The position numbers and the translations under genes are program-made. This document shows positions 24,799-37,167 of a stretch of DNA of 64,000 nucleotides, piece by piece; within the stretch, counting starts at the first letter, position 1, and each line of letters opens with the position of its first letter. Under the pieces are notes generated by a model. The model worked only from the letters and a program-made list of their open reading frames with translations, did not search any database and was not told where the DNA came from. Source of the DNA: Oscheius dolichura (lineage: Eukaryota; Nematoda; Chromadorea; Rhabditida; Rhabditidae); the NCBI GenBank assembly GCA_932521035.1, contig OW051493.1, positions 5,580,001 through 5,644,000 on the forward strand. The letters run 5' to 3'.

Positions 24799-27365
24799 TT
24801 ATTCCCATTCAGTTGTTCCCGGAGGTTTACTTGTGAGATCGAGGAGGACCCGAGAGCAACGAATGAGACCATTCATGATTTCGCTGGCCATCAGCTCGAC
24901 CGTCTGAAGAGAGGACAGTTTACAGCGGACGAGGAGGAACTCGCCTCGGTGGGAATGTCTTGTCCGGGGATGGCCGCCTTGCCCGTCATGAAATCAGAGG
25001 TAATGAAGGGGCGGAGGACGATGGACCACTGGTACGAGTTGATCTCCAACGAAGGATCGCGGTCGAAGTGGACCGGGATCAGCACCACCGGCATCTGAAC
25101 CCTCTCTCCCTCCACTATCCGCAAATAATTCCAACCTGTTGGATCTTCTTCCCACAGTTCGGAGTCTGCGGGTCGTCGAGAGTCTTCGTCCCGTCGGGCG
25201 TCTTCCCGAAGAGAATGTTCGTGGCGATGCGGTCGGCCGTTCGGAGGGCGGCCGTCGTCTCCTGGGTCAGATGAGTGAAGGTTATCGTCTGGACGGGATA
25301 CTGTACGGGGCCGCCAAACACATAGCAGACCCTAAAAGGGGCTCATCATCTTCTGGTAAACACAGTATCCAAATGTACCTGTTGATATTGTGGAGGAGTT
25401 TGGGGATAATCTGAGCGTAGTGGTTGAGAATGTTCCAGGGGATCGGGCGCTGGAAGGTGGAGAGTGCGGCAACGTAAGAATATGAGCGGCAGTCGCCCTG
25501 GACGCCGACCGACTTGATCGGAAGAAGGGTGGCACTCAGATCGAAGCCCTTATCTAGCAGATGGGGGTATCCCCACTGGGGAATTAGCTGGGAGATCTAA
25601 AGGGGGCTCGTGTCCTTTCATTAAAAGGGGAGGATACCTCGTTCTGGTAGAGAACGTCTTCCGGGTCTTCGAACGTCTGGTGCAGATTGGTGATGATATT
25701 CAACTTGACCTGGGTCTTTTCGAAATCGGTACACATGAATGGTTTCTTGGCTGGAAAAAGAGGAGACTAGAGTGAGATACGGTATCCCTACCGCAAATGA
25801 TTCGAATAGCCAGGCCGGGACCGGGGAATGGCTGTCTCTGGACGATCTCCTGCGGCAGGCCGAGGGAGGCACCCAGTTCGCGGACCTCGTCCTTGTGGAA
25901 GTCCTTCAGTGGCTCGATGACTCGTCCCTAAACAGTCTCTTCCATTTCCACTAGCCTCCAGCCCACCTCCTCTCTCAGTTTTCGAACCAGTTCCGTGTCA
26001 TTGTGATGTGTCTTGATTTTGTCGGCGTGTCCGCTGGCCAGGGCGCTGGCACTCTCGATGAGATCCGGGCGGAGTGTGCCCTGGGCCAGGAAATACTCCT
26101 CCGGGTCGAGTTTCAACTGAAAATGGCTTATTTCTGGAGGGTAGAAGAGCATCCAAGCCTTGTGCATGGTGTCATCCTTGACCCGGATGAAGGTGTTCCC
26201 GATGATCTGCCTCTTCACCTCGGGATCGGTCACGTCGTCGAGGAGCGGCTCCCCCGACCCGATCTTCCCGCTTACGGTACCCGAACAGAAGTCCATCGCC
26301 GAGTAGACCCCTAAAATTATTTAGTCCATATAAAAGGGGCCGGGGAATACGTTTGACATCGAGTCCGATGCCGTTGAGGCTCTCGACGACCTGGTCGCTC
26401 TCGTTCTCCCTCATGAACCCGGTGTCGATGTGGATGGCACAGACGCGGTCCTTGCCGATGGCCTTGTGGAGGAGGGCGGCGCAGACCGCCGAGTCCACCC
26501 CGCCCGAGACCATCACGAGGATCTTCTGGTCACCGACCACCCGGCGGATCTCCTCGACGCACATCTCCTCCCGCGAGGCCATCGTGTAGTCTCCCTGGCA
26601 GCCGCAGATTTTGAAGAGGAAATTGTGGAACCTGAAGAGGGGCGTCTTGTAGGATACGAGGGACAGGATACATTTTGACTCCGAAAGTGGTAAGATCGAC
26701 CTCGGGGTGGAACTGGACGCCATAGAGGTTTCTTTCCTCATTGGCAATGCCGGCCACCACCGTCCCAATCTGGGACACCACGTTGAATCCAGGGGCCACG
26801 GTCTCCTTCGTGACACGGTCCCCGTGGGTCAGGAGAACCTAGAAAGCAGGTAGCCAGGAAGAGAAGACGGATTACCTCAGTCTCCTTGGGGATCCCTTCG
26901 AAAAGAGAACAACTGGGGTCGACGGAGATGACCGTCTGGCCATCGGCCCTTTGAGGACCGCGGGCCACCGTTCCCCCATTGTGTCTGTTCATCAGCTGGA
27001 ACCCGTAACAGATTCCCAGGACAGGAAGGCCACAGTTGAAGATCTCCGAGTCGATCTGAGGAGATCCGTCGGCGTAGACCGAAGCGGGTCCGCCGGAGAT
27101 AATGATGCCCCTGGAAGAGCCAATTAGGCGGAGAGCTGCAGGCGACAGACTTGAAATGCTTTCGGGACAGGATTTCCTCGGCGGTGGTGGAGAGGGGCAT
27201 CATTTCCGAAAGCACCTTACTCTCACGAACACGACGATCGATGACCTGAACAGTTTCTCTTTGGACCAGAAGGCCTATCCCAGGGCGAACCTTCCCATAC
27301 TGAGCTCCAAAGTCGAGCACAGCGACCCTCTCCTGATCATTTTCTGCAGTAGAATCGATTTTCAT
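24799..27365 (-). CDS. GMPS: GMP synthase (glutamine-hydrolysing)
   Basis: Converts XMP to GMP with ATP and glutamine in cytosolic purine synthesis. The start is taken at ATG 27365 ([20 protein letters not shown]); a TTTCAG acceptor lies about 84 nt upstream in frame, so an extra upstream exon is possible. Class I glutamine amidotransferase domain: [25 protein letters not shown], the nucleophile motif LGICYGFQL, and [13 protein letters not shown] pyrophosphatase domain: the PP-loop [14 protein letters not shown] and [14 protein letters not shown]. Dimerisation domain: [29 protein letters not shown] and the end [15 protein letters not shown], as in animal enzymes. About 690 residues. Introns are short; one donor is GTCTGT. 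Confidence 0.95.
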
Positions 27366-27885
27366 TCTTTCGTAGTACGTCTTCGCCTCTTCAACCGTTG
27401 GCTCGTCTACCGCGCAAGCACGCTTCGATGGCGGAGTTTGCTCCTGAAAGATATTCCCTTTCCACGGAAAAAGCTTCCGGACCACTGCTCGCCGAACCCG
27501 GCAGTTTAAAGGTCGGGCGCTCCAATGCTAATCCCGATTTTATGCATTTTTCGATATTTCTGATGGTTTATTTGGCTTTATCGACCCCGAATTACTATAG
27601 GACGCATGAGAAAAACACAAAATAACGTCAAATAGAGGAGAAACGAAAAATAATTGGATTTTGATCAGAAAATGCCCTACTCAACGAAAAATATGCATTT
27701 CAGATAATCTAAACACTGGTTGATAGCTCAAAATGTTCGTCTCATTGAGATCAGTTGATTGCAGCAAAAATTAGAAAGGTCGCATGCTACACTTTCGAGA
27801 AAAAGATTTGCGAAGTTTTGAAAAAAGTGGCGTTGGGTGAAACGGGCGCGTAAACAGCGGGCAATAGTTGATTTTACTATGGGGA

Positions 27886-28152
27886 ACCTGGGTAGACGAT
27901 CTTGAGCAAAACTACACATTTTTCTGTTGTGTGGAATCGATCAGGCATATTAAAATCTACTAGAATGAGTTTTTTTCAGCAAAATTGGGCATCCCACATT
28001 GAAGAGATGCGTTTTTTGCCTTTTACTCGAAAGTTGAACGAACAATGTTTGGTGCCAAAACTCATCCTAGTAGATTTAAATATGGCCGATCGAATGCAAA
28101 AAACAGAAAAATCTAAAAAGATGTAGTTTTGCTCAAGATCGTTTACCCAGGT
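27886..28152. repeat. Palindromic element
   Basis: Inverted arms begin ACCTGGGTAGACGATCTTGA and end with the complement at 28152. They share GAGCAAAACTACA, TTTTTCTGTT and TCTACTAG-ATGAGTTTT with small differences. No open frame. Flanking bases show weaker further symmetry, so the true ends may lie slightly outside. Confidence 0.75.
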
Positions 28153-29081
28153 GTAATTATAACTTTTGGCGCGATGTCCAGAAATTTGAATTCTGGCGAG
28201 CTGTGGGACTTGTAAAACACGCGGCTGTAATAGTGACGTCGGGGGAAAGAACACGCCGGCGAAAATTTAGAGGGAAGACGGCATCTAATGAAAAATGACC
28301 TTTTTTCGTGGTTTTTCTGAAGAAAAAAAAACAAATATATTTCGAAAGTTTCAGAAAAGAATCAATACGTGGTGAGATAGAGGGGGAATAAATGGGAATT
28401 TTGTGCCGCTCATCAACAAACTTTCCCAGCTCAATAGGCGAGAATAAAAGGGATTACCTCAACCTGAAACGAGCGTTGCTAAGCACTCGTATCTGCGTCA
28501 CCTCATCTCTTTCTACGCTTGCCGCCCGAGACAAAACAAACAACTTCCCGCGTATGCTTTTGATAATATCAGCTGATTTGGAATTATAAATTATTGTAAG
28601 AGAAGGAAGGAAAAGAGAGACACGGCTGGCAGCTGGGAGAGGCGGGCACCGAGGGAGCACAAAGGGCACATGGCCCCTGTCCGCGAAATAACGCGTCCTG
28701 TCCGGCGGCTATCTTCTAAAAGGAGGGCGAGAATAGCTTTACTGTAAGCTTTTCCGTGGGATGGGGTGTATCATTGCTTTTGGGATAAAAAAGAGTATTT
28801 GATTCAGCTTTTCAGAAACATGATAGGACGGAAGATATTATTGAGGGTACTTTTTGGTGCAATGACAGGGAAACTCTACCATAGTGGAATGGTCTCCATT
28901 TGTTCCGTTTGTGGGCAAATTATTGAGCTCTCCGTCCGTTTCTGCTTGTTCCACAACAGCACGTTTCATGTCACTAATCCTACTTACAGCAGCTACCCGT
29001 GATGAACGCTAAAAGAGGGATTTTATTCTAGAGGGGCATATATATACGTGAATAGACAATCTTAGTTCAGAAGTGATGCTA

Positions 29082-29669
29082 ATTAAGACCAAATTTCTGT
29101 AAGGTTCGAGCAGACCCCGGACAGATGAAAAATTATTTATCTTGAAACTCTGTGTATGGAATACTCATAGGATGAAAAAAACTTTCCAAAAGTCGTTCGG
29201 GTCCCAACACGAAAAGATTGCGAAATACAGAAAATCGAGTTTTACTTATTCAAGCTCGCTTTTCTCGCGAATTTATGGTCAACTCAATTTGTTTTCGGTC
29301 TTGGAAGAGCCCCCACGTCAAGATCTACAACTTCGCAATACATTATTATTGTCCAAAACCTCTAAAAAAAGCGAGTTTTCGACGACTTTTGTATCACCCT
29401 TCCAGTTTTTTGCCTTTTTCACATAGAGGAACCATAACATTCCGGCTCCAAATTGTTTTTATTAGATTCTCCATCGTTTTCACTATTTCGTAAAGTAAGA
29501 AAAATGCCAAAAAGAGGTGTCGAAATTTTAAAAAAAAAGGTTTAAAGATGGAAAACCATAAACCGTCAGCAAAAGCGCGTTGTACGCATATGTTTTCTTG
29601 CGATAATAATTTTTCATCTATCCAAAAAGTGCATTTTCTGCTCGAGTCTTACAGAAATCTGGTCTTAAT
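29082..29669. mobile_element. Inverted-repeat element, family 'TTAAGACC' (copy 1)
   Basis: Left end TTAAGACCAAATTTCTGTAA and right end TTACAGAAATCTGGTCTTAA are inverted copies. The left arm also contains TTTATGGTCAACTCAATTTG and CAATACATTATTATTG, which recur in the element at 60659-61608. The right part lacks most of the second arm, so this copy looks internally deleted. No transposase frame. Confidence 0.75.
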
Positions 29670-30554
29670 ACTAGGGGGTTATTGCAACTGTTACCGAAGG
29701 TTATCAATGCGATTTCTGCGTTTTAGCTCACATATTCGCATCATCGTCGCTCAATTGTGTGATACATTTCTTGTTTACAGTTTCCGAATACGAAAGTGTA
29801 GAAACAGGTACATTACAACTGGAATAACTACCTCTTGCTCCGTGTAGCGAGAATTCCGTTTGCTGTGCTTGTTACCAATCTTTGCAGCGTTGAACAAGTT
29901 TTGAAATACTGAAATATACGAATTTACACACCGCTTCTGATATATTTACGAAAGATAAGAGAAGGAGATAAAGTGTATTCGGCTGAATCAGCTTCCCGGA
30001 ATACACCGCAAGGATATGGCGATCAATCCGGATAAGATACGAAAATTATGAAAAGTAGGATATCTTGTAACAGAGGGTTATTGTGGATAGTGTCTATCCG
30101 ATATAGACAAGGAGACTAAGTATGCACGAAAAAACCAGCATGCGCAAAATGTCGTCAGCGGATTTTCTGAGGCTCAATACAATGCTCATTCTACGGAAAG
30201 GGTAGACTGTTACTGGGGTGAATTATTTTGACACTGGCATATGGAAGTAACGGAAAGAAAAGGAGGAGAAACACCCTACCAGAAAGTCTACTACTTTGAA
30301 TACAGAAAATAGCGTTGGAGCAAAGAATTATTTCTCGAGGGTTAAAGGCCGGGCCTAAAGGTCTCGCGCCGCCGTCTCGGGGGTCCTCTCGTTTCCGTGT
30401 CATTCTCAAATCAATAGACCTTTCAATCGCTGTGTCACTCTTGTCACAATCTTTCCAGTGTAAAATTTTCACTTTGAAGTTCAAAATACAATTACGGCTT
30501 TCAGGGGTAAATATAACACCATCAGTAGCTGATCTAGATTCAAACCTTGAAATC

Positions 30555-31801
30555 ATGGTAAGTATTTTAATATTTTACTTTATAAAGGACAATTTACAGG
30601 GAGAACAACAACTTGATTGTGCCTTAGATTTGATGCGCCGTCTCCCTCCACAGAAGTGCGAGAAAAACTTATCCGATCTAATTGATCTTGTACCTGCACT
30701 CTGTGATGATTTGCTCAGTAAGCCTTTTGATTTATGAAAAATTGGATTATTTAACCTTTCCATTTTTGTCTTTTTCAATGTACGTTTCAGGCACTGTTGA
30801 TCAGCCCTTGAAAGTGGCTAAAGATCGTGAAACAGGTAAAGAATACCTCCTTTGTGATTATAATCGTGATGGAGACAGCTATAGGTATGTTTTATTCTCT
30901 TCTGTACTTACGAATTTATTTTAATACGCTATTTTCGTAGTTTTTAGATCACCTTGGACTAACACTTTTGACCCTCCCCTTGAAGACGCTCAGTATCCTT
31001 CAGAAAAACTTCGAGCTCTTGAAGTTGACTGTAATGCTGCCTTTGAATCATACCGAGACATGTAAGTTATTTATTGTTTCCTTTTCCTATTAAAACATTT
31101 ATTTGTTTAGGTATTTCGAAGGTGGTATCTCTTCAGTTTATTTTTGGGATTTGGATCATGGATTTGCTGGTGTTGTACTTATCAAGAAAGTGGGGGATGG
31201 AGCAAAAGCAATTCAAGGAGGCTGGGATTCAATTCATGTCATTGAAATCAAAGAAAAGGTCAGAAATGTTTCTAATCTAGTTGTACGTTATTTTTTGGAT
31301 GAGAAAAACTTATAAACAAGAACACTAATTTTCAGGGCACGGCGAGAACTGCCCATTACAAATTGACAAGCACTTTGATGTTGTGGCTTCAAACAAATAA
31401 GCCAGGAAGCGGTGTGATGAATCTAGGAGGGTCCCTTACTCGACAGGTAAATTTATTTATGCTGTTTAAATCTATTACTTAGTTTGAACAAGATGCCCCT
31501 GTCACCGATCAAAATTCACACCTTGTAAACATCGGAAAAATGATTGAAGATTTGGAATCTAAGATGCGCTACACAATTAACGAAATTTATTTTGGAAAAA
31601 CCAAAAAGGTCAGTTGAATCATTAGTTTTAGGTTGTTCGTTTGAATTGGTTAAAAAGGCCACGTTTTTTTTTAAATTCAGCATTCTTGTTGTTTAGGTTG
31701 TGGGCGACCTACGTGCTGTCGAAAACGCAGCCGATCGTGAAAAGCAGGATGGCATTGTAAAAGAGATTGTCACGGCGGTCACAGGTCGTAGCGGTGCTTG
31801 A
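30555..31801 (+). CDS. CAPZB: F-actin-capping protein subunit beta
   Basis: Caps actin barbed ends as a heterodimer with the alpha subunit. The initiator ATG at 30555 stands alone in its exon, with GTAAGT right after it, and exon 2 starts at 30600. The product reads [134 protein letters not shown] and [20 protein letters not shown], ending AVTGRSGA. This is nearly colinear with animal CapZ beta over about 270 residues. Seven exons; introns are 40-100 nt. AATAAA is at 32027-32032. Confidence 0.96.
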
Positions 31802-32026
31802 CTTCACTTTTCTTTTTTCCATATTTCTAATTTTTCGAATTTGATACTCCTACTCCTACCGTTTACAACCTATGCGAAATGCCCCTATTTAGCTCCGATC
31901 TTGTCACCACCCCTCGTGTATTGACAGTAGTATGTCCAGCTTTACCCGCCTCTTCTATTTATAGGATTACTGTTCGACCTTATGTGTGGCCTTGTAAAAA
32001 TGCTTGTATCATCATATTTATAATTT

Positions 32027-32032
32027 AATAAA
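32027..32032 (+). terminator. Polyadenylation signal AATAAA of CapZ beta
   Basis: AATAAA about 225 nt after the stop codon, followed by an AT-rich stretch. It lies about 90 nt before the stop of the opposing Dishevelled gene. Confidence 0.6.
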
Positions 32033-32123
32033 ACTGGCTATTAAACATGAGCAACATTTCATAGCAATGTAAAACTAAAACAACCTGTAGTGATGTTGGC
32101 AGTATTATAAACAGCGTAAGTGC

Positions 32124-34710
32124 TCAATTTTTGATCATTCTTCGCTTGTCATCATCTTCAAATTCTGTCTCACAAGGACTTGGATGAGGTGGAGCGATGT
32201 TGCCCACGAGGGTGGATCCGCCACTGAGAGGAGTATTCGGAGGAGGGTGTCGATTGTAGCCGTTGTGTATCCCGACAGCATATGACACGGCGCTATCCAC
32301 CCCGACCATCGACGCATAATCATTTGTCTGAATCGTGTCTTTCCACTCCGGCTCCCCTTTTCAACCCACAAAAGTGCTCTCACAATCCGTTCTCCTGAAT
32401 GCCCTTCCTCCATTCTTTTCATTAGCATTAATGGGACTAATTGGCCAGATTTGGTCGGCGAATCGATTAGGGATGGTCTGGAGTGGATTACGGAGATGAC
32501 GCATCCCTGGAAAGAGCCGTATGAAAACGTTAGAACACGATAGAAACCTGGAGGCGCAGGTGATCCAACGTAGGTGACCTCGGTGGTCGCCTCTGCCCTG
32601 ATTGTGCCCACACTGTTCTGGCTACTCTCGGCAGCTCCTCTTGTCCCAACAATGGCATCTGAAACACCTTATTCCCCTTATAAAAGATCTCCGTCCACCT
32701 CCAAAGACATAATAGCATGTCTCCGTGAAGGAGTGCTTGCTCACGTAGTGGCAGATCAGTCCCTTGTCCAGGAGGAATGCGGCGTAGGCCTTGGCTGCCT
32801 TCCTCTCCTGAAGGTCCTCCAGGTTCTCGTGTAGCCAGGTCACTAGGTCTTTTCCTAAATGGCCGGATGTAAGTATAAATAGTACTTCTTACCGATAAAA
32901 GCCTGGGGAACGGGCAGTTTCAGCCACTTCCTGTCCTTTATGAGTAGTCCGGAGTTGGGCCGGGCCATGGCCTGTACTATCCTCACCGGGTCCATGTCGC
33001 TCCTCAGTGTCATCTGGTGTTCGTTCTGCTCGTTCTCCCGCCGCCTCTCCTGCTCCTCCAGCACGTGTCTCGGAATGCCGTTCCGTCTTTGGTCGTACAG
33101 CTGTCTCTCCTCCTCGTCGTCCGTCTCCCCTTGGTGCATCGTCCCCTCCGTGAAGGTGATCGACGACTGGTGGGTGTCTTCTATCCCCATCACGCGTCGG
33201 TGCATTTCTCTGGCCGAGCATTGACTGAAAGGGAGGATAGTCCCTTCAAAAGGGGAGAGACACTTACGCGGCAGACTGTACCCAGAGGGAGATGTCCAGA
33301 GGAAGGGTCTCCGAGGCGATCTCGGCCAGAGGATCGAATCCACCCTTTCTGGGAGACTTGGCCACGAATATTCTAACATTCCTAAAATTTAACAGATACA
33401 AATGGATTAAGAAAAAGATACTTTTTGAGGTTGGCCGCTTTGCGGAGGAGTTCGACGGCCTCCTTCTCGGTGATGTGCTGGAAGGACTGGTTGTTGACCT
33501 GGACTATCTGGTCGCCCACTTCCAGCTTCCCGTCGTCACCGGCTGCCGTATCTGAAACATCCCTTTTTTACTGTAACTGAATCCTCCTACTTTTGAATAT
33601 CTCCGTGATGAATATGTTCCCCTCAATACATCCCACGTTGATTCCAAGGTACTTGTGATTGGCCATGTTCAGGTTCACCTCCACTATTCTCTCCAGTTCT
33701 TGTCCCGAACTCAGACTAAACAGATCTCCGTATATTACGCTTGAAACAAGGTTACCTGCTCTCTGTGGCCGAGCCCTTCGTGCTTGGTACATAGGGCCTT
33801 CGATATCTCTCCCGAGGCTTCCGTCGTTTGGCCTGGGCCATCCGATGGGGAAGTGGCTCGTAGACACTCGAAGACAGCCCAGATATTCTGAAGGGAAGGA
33901 TGAGTAGACTAGAAGAGAGGGAGTTACTTGGAGGACTCGTCAAAGCGGTATGGATCCTCCGAGTTGGAGGTGTACATCTCGGCCAAGTGCTCGCCGGCCC
34001 TTCCTGAACGAGGCGACAGTTCAAAGAGAAAAGAGAAAACTGACGACTAAAGACCGTTCCGCGACTGCTGGGCACGTGAGAGTTCGGCCCTGGCATCTCG
34101 CCGAACTCGTAATTCAGTCCGTCGATCTCCGCGGATCGCCTCCTCTTCTCCTGAGCCGGTGAAATGTCAACAAACAAGACAACGTTTACCTTCTCGACGT
34201 TCAGAGTTCCCCTCCGAGGAAGTGTCCCTGCCCGGGAGAGCGTGCCGTAGCCGACGTTGGACAGGTGGATCTCGAACATTCCCCGGCTACTCTTCGGCAG
34301 ACGGGCATTGTCGTCCACCAGCTCGATCTTCACGTCGCTGAAAGGGAGGAGGATAAAAAGAGGAGGAGGAGAACGGGATTACCTCTGGATGTCCGGGTCC
34401 AGCGACTTACAAAAGTACTGGTAGACCTTTTGGGCGCATTTCAATTGATTTCGGGCAAAGTGCTCCTTGAAGTCCTTGAGTGTTATGGCGTCGGGCGGCA
34501 CCGGGACGATCATTACGATAGGCGTATTTGGATCGGCATTGTCGTCGAGGAAGTAGTACACCTGAACATCTCTCCCTGTTCCATTTCTTCCGCTAACAAA
34601 TATTGTCTTATCTCCCCAAATGACTAATATCGATCGGGGAAGATTTCTCTTCTCAAAAAACGAACCTTCGTCTCGGAAGTCGTCGGCTGGTCGATGTTCT
34701 CCTGTGACAT
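32124..34710 (-). CDS. dsh: Dishevelled (DIX, PDZ, DEP)
   Basis: Cytoplasmic hub of Wnt signalling. The ATG at 34710 begins MSQENIDQPTTSETKVYYFL, the start of a DIX domain (VYYFLDDNADPNTPIVMIVP, ITLKDFKEHFARNQLKCAQK). A basic, Ser-rich linker follows, then a PDZ domain (VEVNLNMANHKYLGINVGCI, GKLEVGDQIVQVNNQSFQHI, EAVELLRKAA). The C-terminal half has a DEP domain (DRKWLKLPVPQAFIGKDLVT, WLHENLEDLQERKAAKAYAA, LLDKGLICHYVSKHSFTEKC). The tail ends DYASMVGVDSAVSYAVG ... EFEDDDKRRMIKN. The last junction uses a 42-nt intron (GTGGGT...TTCAG). The PDZ carboxylate loop reads YLGINV, close to the usual FLGISI. About 10 exons; all three diagnostic domains are in canonical order. Confidence 0.93.
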
Positions 34711-35841
34711 GGCCCGATCCCCAGCCTGAAAAGCCACGGTTTGTGCCAGGAGGAAGACGCTTTTTTAACGGACCACCGCGGGATGGTTTCGCGTTGTTTG
34801 GATAAAGCGAAGCGTCGATGGTAGAGCAAAGATTTTACTCGTGTCTTTTTGACCCGGACAGAATTTAGTAGGGAGGGAGGAAATCGGGGGAAAGCGAGGA
34901 GAGGAATGAATGACGGGCACACTGCAGATAAGAATAATCCCCGGGTTCCCAGCTGGATTACAGTCGTCCCCCTTTCCACGTAAACATCTTTTTTACCTCA
35001 AAACGATATAAAATAGATTATAAAAATAAGTTTAATTGGGATATTTGCATTAAATGATTTCATTTAATCTACGGGAAATTGGCATATCCCTGTGCGTGTC
35101 GAACTCTGGGGCGCCCAGAGCGGTCATTCGATCAGTTGCGATAATGGCAGTCGTAAAAAGAGACGAAAAAAAGGAGCTGAGTATTTTATTGGTATTTCAA
35201 GGACCAATCAAAGGTTTGAAATCTCCGGGGACGCAGAGGCAGGCCGATCAGGGCGGACGGCGGTCAGGGACGCAGACCACACTCAGCTGACATTGATTCA
35301 ACCTCCTTGTTTTCGTTCCCTACCGCCAACTCATTCAAAAAATCATTTCCTCTATCCGGCTCCGCTTCCCTTCTTCTCTTTTTCTGTCCTTTTCTCTCCA
35401 AAACAAGAGTGATCCGACCTAGTCCCTGGTGGCTCGGCCCTGCCCGACCGTAGCCTGTTGTTTACAGGCCCCAGATGGCGGACAGTAGTGTTTGGTCTTT
35501 CTCCTCTCCGTTCTCACCAATTCTCCTCCTAATCAACAGAGTATATTGTCCAACAATCCCTGACGTCGAGAGAGAGAACCGCCTCCCTTATCCAAATCCG
35601 AGGATAGGCTGTCCGTCTGTAGGGCGCCTCCCCTTCTCGGTTGATCCCCTTGTTTTCTCCCGTCCCCTGGCATTACCACAAAAACTCGGGTGATTAACCT
35701 TTTGTCTTCCTCGAAAACATTACGTTTCCCTGGAGGCAAGTAGCTGCTTTCCTCGTTTGGCTCTTGTTTACCCCGCTCCTCTCATTCCACCTGCTCTAAT
35801 TGACGACCCGGCCTTTTCAGATTTCATGCGTTGGAGATAGA
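34711..35841. other. Divergent intergenic region
   Basis: About 1.1 kb between divergently transcribed Dishevelled (-) and a small secreted-protein gene (+), so promoters of both are expected. No supported gene. A TTTTCAG acceptor at about 35814-35820 precedes the plus-strand start. Confidence 0.5.
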
Positions 35842-37167
35842 ATGGGAAGTTTTTTCCTCCTCCTGCTATTCGCCATCCTCTGTACCACTATATCCTGGGG
35901 ACTGCAGCAGCACCGATCACAGCCGGCACTCGAGGCCTACAAGAAGTATCTCGGTCAGTCGGCCGCCTCTCTTCCCGCCAATCCCCTTTCAGATGATACG
36001 TGTCAAAATGAAAAACTGACGGACAACGAGTACTACTGGGAGTGGGAGCTGCACGAATTCCTGACGAGCCTCCGAGTACAGTCAGTCTCTCTCCTCCTCT
36101 CCTTCTAACCCGAAGATATTCCAGACTGCTGCCGGACACGGTCGACGGGGATCTGTCGGACTTCGTGAACAGTCCCCTGATCAAGTACCTGCCAACGAGT
36201 CCCCTGGAGAGAGGTCTGTCTGCCCCGTCCTCCTCCCCAACGCGGGGGTTCCAGATCCACGCCGAGTGAAGTGCCAGCGGGAGAAGAAGGACATGAACCA
36301 CACGAACACGCTGAACAACAAGGCCGAGTCGAGCTCGCTTTTCCAGGACTACATCATCGACCTGTGGGTTTCCGTGTCTCTCTGATTTGGAGCGAAGCAT
36401 GCCTGTTGCACGAGCTTATTTCTCCGCTTCTTTTCTCACACCGTGTCCATTCTATTTCTATCATTTTCTGTGTCTTTAATGCCTCTCTCTAATACTGTCA
36501 GACGATGACTTTGTGCTCTGTGGGAGACTATTAATATCCCCTAATCTGCTCGTGTAATCCACTCGAGGATACATACATATACTTTCATTTGTGTCGTAAA
36601 TGGAGAGAGAGACGCCTTCTCATTTTGTTGTCCGCTTCGTCTCAGATCCCTTTTACAGGCTGTATTCTCCAGAAAAGAAGGGCCTAAAATATGATATCGA
36701 CGCGAGAATAGGTTTACCCTTCGCATACCAAAGAAACCCGAATTTAGAGAGCGGGTATTGAGCGGGTGTTGTTGCGGTGTACAGGTGGTAAGTGTCTCTC
36801 TGCCAAAAGCGGTCGAGGTCGCCGACCCGCGTGCATGTGCCGGTGCCTCAGTTGCTTCCTGCTCTCCTGTCCCTTCCTCTCTTCCTCCTCCTTTCTAACC
36901 TCTTCCCGTTGCATGCCCCCTAACTTCTCTCTATCCTCCTCTCACACTGGCTGCCTCATGAGTGCTGTGTTTCTGTTTGCTTCTACCCTAACCGTCCGCT
37001 TGGCCGTGTCGTCTCCACTAACCCCAGAAGAGGGAGCTTCTCCGACTTCTAACTGTCTCGTCTCTCTCCTAACGGGAGTCTCTTCACGTCGTCATCCGGC
37101 CCGGCTGCCGGCTACAATCCACAATTTCAGCATGTTTGTCAATCCATACGAACTGTTCGACTACTAG
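35842..37167 (+). CDS. Small secreted protein, unrecognised
   Basis: ATG 35842 follows a TTTTCAG acceptor and starts a clear signal peptide (MGSFFLLLLFAILCTTISWG). The chain reads QHRSQPALEAYKKYLGQSAA, DNEYYWEWELHEFLTSLR, LLPDTVDGDLSDFVNSPLIK and YLPTSPLERD, then a basic stretch RRVKCQREKKDMNHTNT and SSSLFQDYIID. Two early introns (about 44 and 41 nt) close in phase. A long intron (36364-37130) from a GTGGGT donor to TTTCAG would add LMFVNPYELFDY and stop at 37167; reading through instead stops at 36384. The basic RR and KK pairs could be proprotein cleavage sites, so a secreted peptide precursor is possible. No family recognised. Confidence 0.5.

Larger units (their letters stand above)
27366..30554. 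other. Repeat-rich intergenic stretch
   Basis: About 3.2 kb, AT-rich, with no supported gene. It contains the palindrome at 27886-28152 and the inverted-repeat element at 29082-29669, annotated separately. The final part before 30555 probably holds the CapZ beta promoter and 5' UTR. Confidence 0.5.

Noticed and set aside
24559-25098. 179-codon plus-strand frame
   Set aside because: Its second half is antisense to the conserved C-terminus of GMP synthetase, and the first half has no motif.
32380-32420. A 27-nt intron near the end of Dishevelled
   Set aside because: An alternative 42-nt intron with a GTGGGT donor and TTCAG acceptor also keeps the frame and fits local intron size, so the ultra-short intron is unnecessary.
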